Positions 24,176 through 34,444 of a stretch of 64,000 nucleotides of DNA are shown piece by piece. A program made the translations under genes and the position numbers. The DNA lies in NCBI GenBank assembly GCA_025642075.2, contig JAODUO010001765.1, positions 27,983 through 91,982 of the forward strand, given 5' to 3'. The notes below the pieces were generated by a model that had not been told where the DNA came from, did not search any database, and saw only the letters and a program-made list of their open reading frames with translations. Numbering within the stretch: the first letter of the stretch is position 1; every line of letters starts with the position of its first letter. Source of the DNA: Ridgeia piscesae. Its lineage: Eukaryota; Annelida; Polychaeta; Sabellida; Siboglinidae.

Positions 24176-24892
24176 TTCATAGCATACATTTCCATAAAAT
24201 ATGAGTTTTAACAAAACTTAAAAAGGTAATGTGTTAAGCAATTTTGATTAAAAATGTATATGTAATAAACATTGTAAATGAGAATGATACGTTCACAGAT
24301 AGTATTTTCAAAGCAAGCACAGTCATTTGGTGCAGGACAGCTTCTGGCTTTGGCGCCCGGGAATTAACGGACGCTAATGGATTAGAGCATTAGTGGCCTG
24401 CTGCTTCTACAGAGTGCACAGTTTAACAGTTGATTGCGATTTGTCCGTTGGCATCTTTATTATTAAGACTGTGCAAGGATTGAGGTTTGTGTAATAAATA
24501 TTTTGCATTTTATTTAAATGTCTGGTTGTCAAACTGCATGGTTGTTGTATGTAAACATTGCAATACTTCATAGACAGTTCATGGAATTATGCCTTCAGTC
24601 TTCATGGTGTTCTGTACCTCAGGCTTTGCTGTTCATGTTACTGTGTAGACTGTACTGTATAGGCTGTATTTGAAGTTGATCAATGAAGGCGAAGGCATGA
24701 ACATGTAATTGAAGTTGACTGACCAGACGATTAAAAATCCATAACACTTATGCTCAAATTTCTTCTGTTCAAATAATATCTCGGCACCACTCATTGACAT
24801 TGTTTAAAGGTGAAAGCATCATTCATTCATTACATGACTTGAGACTACATGACAGTTTTATATTCATAAATATAATTATATCAATTGGCTGG

Positions 24893-24894
<2 letters not shown>

Positions 24895-24957
<63 letters not shown>
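24895..24957. repeat. (AT)n microsatellite
   Basis: About 30 perfect AT units lie 120 bp upstream of the EnSpm-type transposase frame. The rest of 24176-25076 is AT-rich and holds no other feature. Confidence 0.97.
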
Positions 24958-24959
<2 letters not shown>

Positions 24960-25076
24960 TTGTGATTTTTATATATAGTAAGCCATTTATTTATTTTGTG
25001 GGATCAGTTGCGTTATTAATCGGTCAGGCTCAAAACAGTTTTTGAATTATTTTTGTCTATATTCTATGAATCTATC

Positions 25077-27158
25077 ATGAACCATAATAAGGCATCATCG
25101 TACTGGACACAACGGCGAATAATCAGGGAGAATGTAGCCCAACATATCAACAGCATCATAGGTGAATATGTTTGTTCAGAAGGACAGGATTCTGAGACCG
25201 AGTCCACCGTGACTAGTGAAACCTTTGAACAGCCTCCTGTCACGGGCATGGATGTCTGTATTGGATCTAATGGCAATACAGATGAAACTGTTCAGACTGT
25301 ACCTGAGCCAGTTGCTTGTGAGTTTGATGACAATGTAGATATCAATCAGTTTGATGATATTGAGGGTATCGAACCATTAAATCTCTCCTGTGAGTGACAG
25401 TGATACTGAAAGTAATGATGATATTAGTGATGTATTGACTTGCATCAAAGAGTGGGCAGTGGAGTGTCAGATACCAATGTCTTCACTGTCATCTTTGTTA
25501 CAAATCCTGCGGCCATATTTTCCTACACTTCCAAAAGACCCTAGGACTTTGTTGCGTACAAAAACAAAGTACGATATTGTAGAGCTAGGTGGAGGTTTAT
25601 ATTACCACCTTGGGATCGAATCAGGTATTCTATCCAGGTTTGTAGAACACCCTGAATTTGTCCTGGATGATATGTGTGTTTTTGTTCAAGTGAACATTGA
25701 TGGACTGCCGCTTTTCAAAAGTTCAAATCATCAATTCTGGCCTATACTGTGTCGCATTGAACAGCTTCCCGACACAGAGCCTTTCGTAGTTGGGTTGTAC
25801 TCTGGGAAAAGCAAACCTTCAGATGTTGAAGAGTACCTGCGTGCATTCAAAAATGAAGTTAACCATCTCACCACTGACGGATTTGAACACAAGGTCATGC
25901 GGTATACAGTGAAGGTATCCTCTGTCATATGTGACACACCTGCCCGAGCTTTTGTGAAGAAAGTTAAATCTCACACTGGTTACTATGGTTGTGACAAGTG
26001 TAACCAAAGTGGTGAATGGTTGGGAAAGCTGATATTCCCAGAGACAAATGCGACACCAAGAACGGATGTAGCATTTGATGAGATGGAAGATGAGCACCAT
26101 CATCTAGGACCTTCTCCTCTAGTAGGTTGTGGCATTGGCATGGTGTCTCAGTTCCCACTAGACTATATGCACCTTGTGTGTCTGGGTGTTATGAGACGCT
26201 TGCTGATGCTTCTAATTAAAGGGCCACTGCTGTGAGGTTAGGGCCACGTGTTGTTACACACATATCTGATTCCTTGGTAGCAATGAAAAGTTTCATGCCC
26301 AGAGAGTTTGCCAGAAAGCCAAGAGCTCTTTCTGAGATGGACAGATGGAAAGCTACTGAATTTCGCCAATTTCTCCTGTATACCGGACCTGTAGGTTTGT
26401 TAAATAAGGTTTCTGATGTAGTATACAAGAACTTTCTTCTTTTATTTGTGTCTATCCACATACTTGTGAATCCACAGCTCTGCTCTCTCTATTGTGATTA
26501 TGCACATAAGTTGCTGGTCTTGTTTGTCCAACATTTTGAAACAATCTATGGGCGAAACATGTTGGTGTACAATGTTCAAGGTTTGGTCCACTTGGCAGAG
26601 GATGCAAGAAGATTTGGCTGTCTTGACAATATATCAGCATTTCCCTTTGAGAATTTCCTAGGTAAACTAAAAAGAATGGTACGTAAACCATCATTTCCAC
26701 TGCAGCAAATAATTCGTAGGCTTCATGAAAAATCAGAACACCACAGGGGAGACAAAGATTCTCATAAGTTTCCACCATATCTGAAGAAAAAACACAATAT
26801 GGGTCCTGTTCCACAGGGATATCCTTTATGTGAACAGTACAGTCAAGTGCACATTGAGAATTGTTGTCTTACTACCATGCAAGGTGACAACTGTGTGAAA
26901 GTTTCCCAAAACATAGGTCTTGTTAGAAATGTATTATTATGCAAAGGTGACATTCACCTAGTTCTGGAATACTTTCACACAGTTGCCAATTGTTTTGATT
27001 ATCCTTTACAATCTGAAACACTTGGTATACATAAAGTGTCAGTTCTTAATGGTCACCTACATGCAGTACCGTTATCTGAAATTCAATGTAAATGTGTTCT
27101 GCTGCCATTCAGGGATGCCTACGTTGTGACACCTGTCACAACCACATCAGTGTGGTAA
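25077..27158 (+). pseudogene. EnSpm/CACTA-type transposase with two frameshifts
   Basis: The DDE-family transposase is readable over about 690 residues. The start at ATG 25077 (MNHNKASSYWTQRRIIRENV) opens an acidic N-terminal region. A one-base insertion near 25387 moves coding into the next frame (VSDSDTESNDDISDVLTCIK). Recognised parts are VNIDGLPLFKSSNHQFWPIL, YYGCDKCNQSGEW (zinc-type Cys pair), FPLDYMHLVCLGVMRRLL (core Asp), REFARKPRALSEMDRWKATE, YNVQGLVHLAEDARRFGCLD and SAFPFENFLGKLKRMVRKPS. A second shift near 26229 separates KGPL from VRLGPRVV. The rest reads open to the stop at 27158. Two single-base shifts in an otherwise clean sequence suggest recent loss of function or uncorrected base calls. 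Confidence 0.85.
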
Positions 27159-27498
27159 TTATCACATACCAGTCCACTCTTCCAGTACCAACTTTCAAAG
27201 TTTGTATGGTTTTCTCCAGATCATTATATTTTTGTTAGGTTGTAGTATCATACATGATACCTATCATCCATGAGTAGGACATGTTTTTACTGCCAATGAG
27301 CAATATGTGTATCCTGTCTTTTTGATATTATTTTTACCTCATGCTTAACAGAACCTGATGACGTGCCGAGATATTATAAAAGGGATTATAATTTTCATTA
27401 CACATAGAATTTTTTTTTTTTTTAATATAACTATTCACAAATATGCATTTTGAATGGAAACTTTTCAAGCAATCAACTGGATAATTGTTTTCTGTAGA

Positions 27499-29930
27499 AT
27501 GTATGTGATAGTGGAGTTTGCGCTGGACGGAAGCATTGCTTTAATCCATGAAAAATGGATGACAACTGAGAAATCATGTATGTGGCCTGGTTCTAAGTCG
27601 GCAATGAAAATTGACAAGGCCGTGCGGTCGGGCATGGAGCCCGACTCTTCTTTCCAGGCACACGAATGTCGTGTGCTGTATACATCAAGTAAGTATAAGT
27701 ATTGATTAGTATTAACATTAACTGTGACTAGTAAAATAATAAATGTGTGTTAAATTTCTTACCAGTATAGGTGTTTTATTTTTAATGTTTCCTTAATTCA
27801 GATAAACATTTAGCTATTTGTTTGTAAAAAGTATAATATGAGAAAAACGTTATGTTAGGTAGATTTGCTGCGGAGAGAAACAGGACCTCTACTAATTGAT
27901 TCCATCATTGACTTGTTTAATGTTTTAAAATTGACCAGTTTAATTTTTAAGTTTTAAACCTCTACAATTACTAAGGTCACATTTGGCGCATTCCATGTCG
28001 AATCAATAAAAAACAGTGTGAAATTTACATGGCCACCTTTGATTATGATAAAATCAACTGCATTGAACTGGACATTTTCACTATTTATTATTGACAGGTT
28101 TCTACGACAAAGCTCGACAAAAATTACAGCAGGCAGAGATGACCTCAGATCTGGCAACAGAGGCAGAAGAAGAAACACCCAAAAAAAAACAAAAAAGGTT
28201 AGTTAGTAACTTAGTATAGACTCATCTCAGTTCTGGCTTAGAAACAAATTCCTGTAGCTGTAATTTTGGAGTAATACAGAGCAATAGTTGGTTAAATTGT
28301 ATTATGCGAATAGGAGATGCGGATGCCTAGAGGATTCCTGATTTGTATTGTTTCTATAAGTAGTAAACCCATTGAACCAGATCCATCGAGAAAGTTTGGT
28401 TGACTGTGCACATGTTTTCTCTTTGTCAGCTTCCAGGTATCTCCACCCATGGCCTGTCATGCTTGGTGGGTATCTGGGTAAGTAATACAAAGTGGTGCAT
28501 TCTCCGCCCAAACAGTTCATGTTGTATACTTCAAGCTGTACAGTTGACTTGAAAGGACTTTTTATTATTGCAGGCCTACATCTCGCTACTTATTGTCGGA
28601 CTCGGATTCTGATTCTGGATCAGCATATGTGAGACAGCCACAGCCCACCCAGATGGCATCACCTCCACCACATCAGAATTCATTGCTTTCACCTCCACCA
28701 CGTCGGAATTCATTGCCATCACCTCCATCATGCCGGAATTTGTTGCCTTCACCACCCCCAGTTCCATGTGGTCTGACCAGCCCTCACACACCAACTTCAG
28801 TATCAGGTATATGATGCCAGTGTGTGCCATCTCTGATGTCATAATTGAGCATCCAGAAAACCCGGCAAAAATCTGCACATGTCAGATTTGTTGTGATGAG
28901 ATCATAAAGGTGTGAATATTTAACACAGAACTTTGAAAGCCATTTCTAAGATGGTATGGTGGAAAGTTGCCAGAAAATCTATTCCTCTGACGTCGAATGA
29001 CCTATTATGTCTTATGCTTATGCCGCAAGGTTAATGTCAGTGGTACTCTCGGTCAAGTGATTTCATGAAAAGGAATGCTTGCGCAAGTGCTAGATTTTGT
29101 GTCTATCAAAATAAGAAAGCGATTGCTCCTAACACTCTATGACCTATGACCACTTTGCAAACATATTCAGTGTAGTATTCAAGTTTTGGTTTCATTATTC
29201 ATACTAATGTGCTATTCTTTGTTGACAGCCATTGATAGGAAAATGCTGACCCTGCTCGAAGAGCTAAAACAGCAGGGAAGGCAAACTCAAGCTTTGCTGA
29301 GACAAATCTTGAACAGTCAAGGTGCTGCCAGCAAAGATACTGTCCAAGCAGAACTGCCAGATGACGTGGTGTTCCCTCTAGGAAGTGTTGATGCTATGAG
29401 GGAAATGGAAGCACTCCTGTGCAGACAGGAAATCTACAGACGTGTGGTATGTACATTATTTATATGCAGGGCTTTATGCAGGACCAAATTAAAATTTAAA
29501 TTTTTGCCAGTCCCCATGTGTTGGTGGACACATGGATGTTAACTGTTAAGCCAGTTTACAAACTTTAAAATGTGTCTGATGACCTGAAATGGACTACAAA
29601 CACACATGTGATACTATTTACACTCACTTCTAAGGCATAACTGACAATATCTATGGTTTTGGAGTACTTTTTTTGCGCCATTTTTTACCCATTCACCCAT
29701 ATTTCTACCCGTCCACAACTGTTTTTACCCGTCCAAATAACGGGTGGACGGGTCTCTGCATAAAGCTATGTTTATATGCTACTATCAAATATATTCTGGG
29801 CACTTAGATGCCTAAGCCTGTTACCTAATTGTATAGAGATTTGACAGTATAGATTTTTAGAGCAGTATCAATTATTCTTATTTAATACATATTTGTATGA
29901 AATTATTTCTTTAATAACACACACACACAC

Positions 29931-29978
<48 letters not shown>

Positions 29979-31622
29979 TGTATATACATATATATTCAAG
30001 TGTATATTTGGATAGCATACTTAATGCCGTTGAAAACTTAGGACAAATATTGCTTATAATAGGTTTATTCAAAATTTAGAATAATAAATATAATGTTATA
30101 TTATGACATCTGATGTGACTGTTAAAGATTATGCAAACAACCTTCAGTTTTTTTATTAAAACTAAAACATATTCCTTGTTGCAGTTGGCTTTTCTTGGCA
30201 CAGTGGGTGGGGAAAGCACCAGGGACACAGTGCGTCGTACCATGCGGCTGGTGCTGTCAACCCATCTGGCTCAGCAGCTGAACTGGATCGGGAAGGGGAA
30301 CACAAAAACAGCCTTCTCCAACACGAAGATTCAGCTGATAATTACAAGTAAGAATATTATGTCGTATTTTTATGGCATACAGAATTTGTAATTGGTTGAA
30401 AGTTTAATGGAATTCTAATCTTATCTGGTCAAAGCAATCTCCGTCAAGTTATCCTATAAATTATATATATTATAAATTTATAATGTACATGCGCAGACGT
30501 TTAATAAAATTTACGGTAGAATCACAGCTTGGATGACAACCATGTACCTATTAATTTCACAGTACTGTAAATGTTTTTATGGAATTGCATTGGAAATCGA
30601 TTAAGCCTATTTATGGTGTACAGTATTTTGTATTATACCAAGTACCCCCTTGGGGTTTGTACAATAAGTGAATCTAGAATTTCACTCAAATCGAATATCT
30701 GAAATTTTTTATACGACTCGAATATTGAATTGAATACAAATATTGAGTGGCTTCTAATTCAACTAGAATATTGAACGCTCTAGAGATGTCTTGCCTGCAC
30801 GGCGGCATTATCCCATGGCCATAGGCACAAGTCCGAGATGGAGATTTTTTTTTACTTTCTGACCTAATCATGAAAACAACTTCTTACAGCCGCCAAACTT
30901 CTCACATCTTATGTACATGTACACACACACTATGTTACATCAAATTATACTATTATATTAAACGCTATACTTGACAAGATTTGCGGCAGCTGCGTGTAAG
31001 CCAGCAAGTTTTGTGCGAGTTTTTATTCTGAATTTTATTTGTTTTAGTAATGTTAATGATTTTATTTTGTGACCAAGTGTGTGTTTTTTTTTTTAATTAT
31101 ATATATAGATATATGAGGTGTAGTTTGGTGGTAGTAAACCAACTATTGAAATGTGATTGATAGCATTATAAATTAGAACAGTCGAGTTATATTATAATTA
31201 TGTATTAAGAGTTCACATTGACTAATTACTAGATATATTGTCATGTGCTACTTAGTTGTGGTTAATCATCAAAGGATATGATTATTTGTATTTAATGTGT
31301 GGAGAACAGATAATAGTTGATATTTCAACCAAGGCCATTGCAGCTATGCCGATTGAATATTCTGATCCATAGTAGAGTAGATATATGTCACGCAAAAATC
31401 AGATTATACTAGTTATGACTTTATGTTATACAAAACTAATCCACCATTATTGTATCCATTGCAGAGGCCGTCCGCTTCAATGCAGCGTCTGTAAAAGCGA
31501 CAGATGCTGACATTGAAGCAGTCATGAAAGATTGGCTGCGCTATGCGAAGGATCGCGATGGTGGGCGCAGAAGGCGGGCTGCGGCAAACACTCAGCAGGA
31601 AAATCGAGATGGAGACTTTTAA
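27499..31622 (+). CDS. DUF4806-like second protein of EnSpm element, six exons
   Basis: Exons are 27499-27688, 28098-28197, 28574-28806, 29229-29446, 30185-30347 and 31465-31622. All introns are GT-AG, every junction keeps phase, and the sum is 1062 bases, or 353 residues plus stop. Residues 1-65 (MYVIVEF...WMTTEKSCMWPGSKSAMKID...EPDSSF...CRVLYTS) form the small N-terminal domain common to this family. Next come KARQKLQQAE, a KKKQKR basic patch, acidic SDSDSDSGS, and three to four 10-residue SPPP-RNSLP repeats. A helix follows (KMLTLLEELKQQGRQTQALL). The C-terminal DUF4806-like part has GTVGGESTRDTVRRTMRLVL, then LNWIGKGNTKTAFSNT and VRFNAA...WLRYAKDRDGGRRRR. The molecular function is unknown. 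The likely role is DNA binding for the transposon, judging from its neighbour and the basic tail. AATAAA lies 12 bases after the stop. Confidence 0.83.
29465..29768. mobile_element. MITE-like insertion in intron 4 of DUF4806 gene
   Basis: Imperfect inverted ends (AGGGCTTTATGCAGGACC at the left; GGGTCTCTGCATAAAGCTAT at the right) bound about 300 bp. Just inside the right end is ACCCGTCCAAATAACGGGTGG, a small fold, preceded by repeated TACCCGTCCA or TACCCATTCA words. It begins 18 bases after the exon 4 donor. Confidence 0.5.
29919..29978. repeat. (CA)n(A)n(AT)n microsatellite
   Basis: Short CA and A runs followed by about 19 AT units, inside an intron of the DUF4806-like gene. Confidence 0.93.
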
Positions 31623-31633
31623 AACTTGCATGT

Positions 31634-31639
31634 AATAAA
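31634..31639 (+). promoter_or_regulatory. Poly(A) signal of DUF4806-like gene
   Basis: AATAAA lies 12 bases after the TAA at 31620-31622, consistent with the predicted last exon. Confidence 0.6.
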
Positions 31640-31737
31640 TGTGTTACATTAAATTCATTTCTGTAATTACTATATGTTTGGACATTTGTTTGTTACACCA
31701 ATTGTGTCATGTCATGATTACTTGTATATTAATAAAC

Positions 31738-32165
31738 GGGCCAACTGTGGCACATGGATAACCCAATGTTGGGCCAACAGTGGTGTATCATAACCCAACG
31801 TTGGCCCAACATTGGGCCAATGGTGGCACATCCATAAACCGATGTTGGCCCAACATTGAGCCAACGTTGGGCCAACAGTGGCACATCCATAACCCAACGT
31901 TGGGCCAACGGTGGCACATCCATAACCCAACGTTGGCCCAACATTGATCCAACGTTGGCCCAACATTGAGCCAACGTTGGCCCAACGTTGGGCCAACGTT
32001 GGATTATAATTTGCCAACGTTGGATTATAATTTGCCAACGTTGGCCCAACGTTGCGCCAACATGTTGGGCCAACGAGGGGCCAACGAGCAAAATGACGTT
32101 GGCCCAACGTACGTTGCCAACGTTGGCCCAACGTAAAATGCCAACGTTGGCCCAACGTGGGTCTG
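31738..32165. repeat. CCAACGTTGG palindromic-motif array, right block
   Basis: About 40 tightly packed copies of CCAACGTTGG, TTGGCCCAACG or CCAACATTGGGCC occur here. Two higher-order units are visible: GGTGGCACATCCATAACC (five times) and GTTGGATTATAATTTGCCAAC (twice). The motif is its own reverse complement, so both strands give WPNVGPTLAQ-like open frames that are not proteins. It begins about 100 bp after the poly(A) signal of the DUF4806-like gene and ends at GTGGGTCTGCTATCTGGG. Confidence 0.93.
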
Positions 32166-32439
32166 CTATCTGGGTTGACTATATTCTCTATAATATTGCA
32201 CCGAATATATATAGATGGATTGTAATCCTGGTCTGGCTGTTGCAGGCAATCATTACTAAACAATGTTTTTGACGTGCATGTTTCTATCTGTTGATAAAGC
32301 TTGTTAAATATACATGAATTAGATCAAACCTATATTGACATTGGGTTGAATATTTACCAGATGACACATCGATTTATGCCATGTGACTTCGCTTATACTG
32401 AGCGATAATAGGGAACCTGTCAGGTGCAGCGTTGTACTC

Positions 32440-32790
32440 GTCTCAAACTAGTGTCAACAGTCGCGCGGTAGAGCGCCGGACTGTCAATCGAGGGGACGGT
32501 GGTTCAATCCCACCTACCGACGTTTCGAAACTTAGGCAATTTCGTTCACCCCGCATTTGCATGTGTCTTTCGGAAGTGACACTTAAACCCGGTGGTCCCT
32601 TTTGCCTGTGTCAGGGGAAGTAAAAGATCCCACACAGGGTGTAAATATGTAACCTGTAGCGGACTCACTAATGTTAGAGAAGGACAACTGCGTTAGCCCA
32701 ATTTTTGTTTGTTTGGAGGAAAGCACCTAAGAACTAATAACATTTCGCCCATGGCGCCATTGGCAATCGGTCGCGCTATCTAGCTAGAAT
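32440..32790 (+). mobile_element. tRNA-derived SINE
   Basis: The head has a box A-like GCGCGGTAGAGCGCCGG (about 32463-32479) and a box B GGTTCAATCCC (32501-32511), spaced as in a tRNA but without a clean cloverleaf. The body (CTTTCGGAAGTGACACTTAA, GTGTCAGGGGAAGTAAAAGA) extends to about 32790 and ends in GCGCTATCTAGCTAGAATG. The family name cannot be given from sequence alone. Confidence 0.75.
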
Positions 32791-32928
32791 GATACAGAAG
32801 AAAAAAGCTGAATAATTAATTACTTCATCATGTGTTATTTACATAATGTCCGTGTCTCTCCGGACTTCTGTTCATTCAGCCACGATGATGTCATGTTAAT
32901 TGTTGAAATGTTTCTGTATTTCCACTAG

Positions 32929-33079
32929 GACGTTGTGTATGTACCATCAAGAAATGGGAGGACATCCCTCCTGCCACTGCTGGGTCTCCCTGCCAACACT
33001 TCGGGAGACATCGGGTTCTTGGCGTCTCAAGGCACAGGTGAAAACGAAAATGTCTTCTTCTTCCTATTGAATGACCATG
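32929..33079 (+). other. Exon-like segment, unrecognised
   Basis: A 151-base GC-richer island is bounded by a good acceptor (TTTCTGTATTTCCACTAG) and donor (CATG/GTGAGT). One frame is open throughout (DVVYVPSRNGRTSLLPLLG...). Another frame reads CTIKKWEDIPPATAGSPC before a stop. Continuing in phase from the first frame, exon-like pieces at 37113-37175 and 37469-37483 would reach a stop, but 4 kb apart and without homology. It could be a host exon or a repeat. Confidence 0.25.
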
Positions 33080-33895
33080 GTGAGTTGTTGATTATTCTAT
33101 CAGATTTTATTTAGAAAGAGTTCTTTAAGTCCACAACAGTTTTTTCCCATTTCCCTGCATTTTTACTTCTCCTGACATAGAGAGTTGGTTAGACACCAGA
33201 TAGAAGATAATGAATGTTTGTTAACAATTGAAATGGTAAAGTGTTTTAATAACATTTTATATACTTTAATGTCATTTTCATTTAAACATAGCATGAACAC
33301 CTAATGTGCATTTTACTTATTTGTAATTTTATTTTATCACTTATAAATCAAATATATTAATTTATTATTTTAAATATTATTATTTTAAATATTATGTAAT
33401 TATATTTTTAATATTTAATATTTAAATTGTTAGTACAATTTTTTTTTAATTTGTATTGTTCTGAACTATACATTTTCTATTTAAACTGTATTGCATGTAT
33501 GTATTTAAGAACATGTTGAGTAATGACGAGCCATTGAAAATCACGATATACCTCGTGACCTGGTTACCATCACAAAAATAAAACTTTTACTACTAAAGCT
33601 TTTACGATACCAGCAGCTTATAGCACCTCTTCCAAACGCCACATTCACTGTAGGATTTAAACAAAATTGCCTAAGTTGTAGCACAGTGGTTGAACCAGTG
33701 TAGAACCAGTGCTTAGCGGCGCTAGTTCAGCACATCACCCGTTCGATCACCGGACACCACGTTTTCTGGTCAATTCAATTGAATAGTCTCTTCAGAATCA
33801 GAATGAGCCGTGATCTATAGTCATGTGACAGTGTTTGTAGTTGTCAGTTGTCATGTTACTATAGAAGGCAGCACAGGTTACTATGTACTTACAAT
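33080..33895. other. No gene seen
   Basis: AT-rich sequence. 33690-33790 has a weak tRNA-like pattern (GCTTAGCGGCGCTAG...CCGTTCGATCACC) that may be a worn SINE head. Confidence 0.4.
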
Positions 33896-34444
33896 ACAAT
33901 GCGATGCGATGCGATGCGATGCGATGCGATGCGATGCGATGCGATGCGATGCGATGCGATGCGATGCGATGCGATGCGATGCGATGCGATGCGATGCGAT
34001 GCGATGCGATGCGATGCGATGCGATGCGATGCGATGCGATGCGATGCGATGCGATGCGATGCGATGCGATGCATGGATGCGATAGCGATGCGATGCGATG
34101 CGATGCGATGCGATGCGATGCGATGCGATGCGATGCGATGCGATGCGATGCGATGCGATGCGATGCGATGCGATGCGATGCGATGCGATGCGATGCGATG
34201 CGATGCGATGCGATGCGATGCGATGCGATGCGATGCGATGCGATGCGATGCGATGCGATGCGATGCGATGCGATGCGATGCGATGCGATGCGATGCGATG
34301 CGATGCGATGCGATGCGATGCGATGCGATGCGATGCAATGCAATGCAATGCAATGCAATGCAATGCAATGCAATGCAATGCAATGCAATGCAATGCAATG
34401 CAATGCAATGCAATGCAATGCAATGCAATGCAATGCAATGCAAT
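33896..34444. repeat. (GCGAT)n then (GCAAT)n pentanucleotide array
   Basis: About 85 units of GCGAT run from 33901 to 34335, interrupted once near 34071-34088 (GCATGGATGCGATAGCGATG). They are followed without a break by about 21 units of GCAAT (34336-34443). All five long open frames across it are repeat artefacts. Confidence 0.98.

Larger units (their letters stand above)
25077..31640 (+). mobile_element. EnSpm/CACTA-type transposon core, two genes
   Basis: A transposase and a second, spliced gene with a DUF4806-like domain lie head to tail on the plus strand, 340 bp apart. This pairing recurs in metazoan EnSpm-like elements (family knowledge). Terminal inverted repeats starting CACT(A/G) were not found, so the true ends are unknown. 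The CCAACGTTGG arrays at 19620-20200 and 31738-32165 are candidate subterminal regions. Confidence 0.65.

Noticed and set aside
31738..32165. CRISPR-like array
   Set aside because: Repeats are short, variable and without spacers of constant length, in a eukaryotic setting.
31718..32263. Minus-strand 181-codon frame with GPTLAQRWPNVG repeats
   Set aside because: The frame is open only because the CCAACGTTGG array lacks stop words; both strands read the same way.
32461..32515. Possible functional tRNA gene
   Set aside because: Box A and B are present, but the acceptor stem does not pair and a 250-bp tail follows, so a tRNA-derived SINE fits better.
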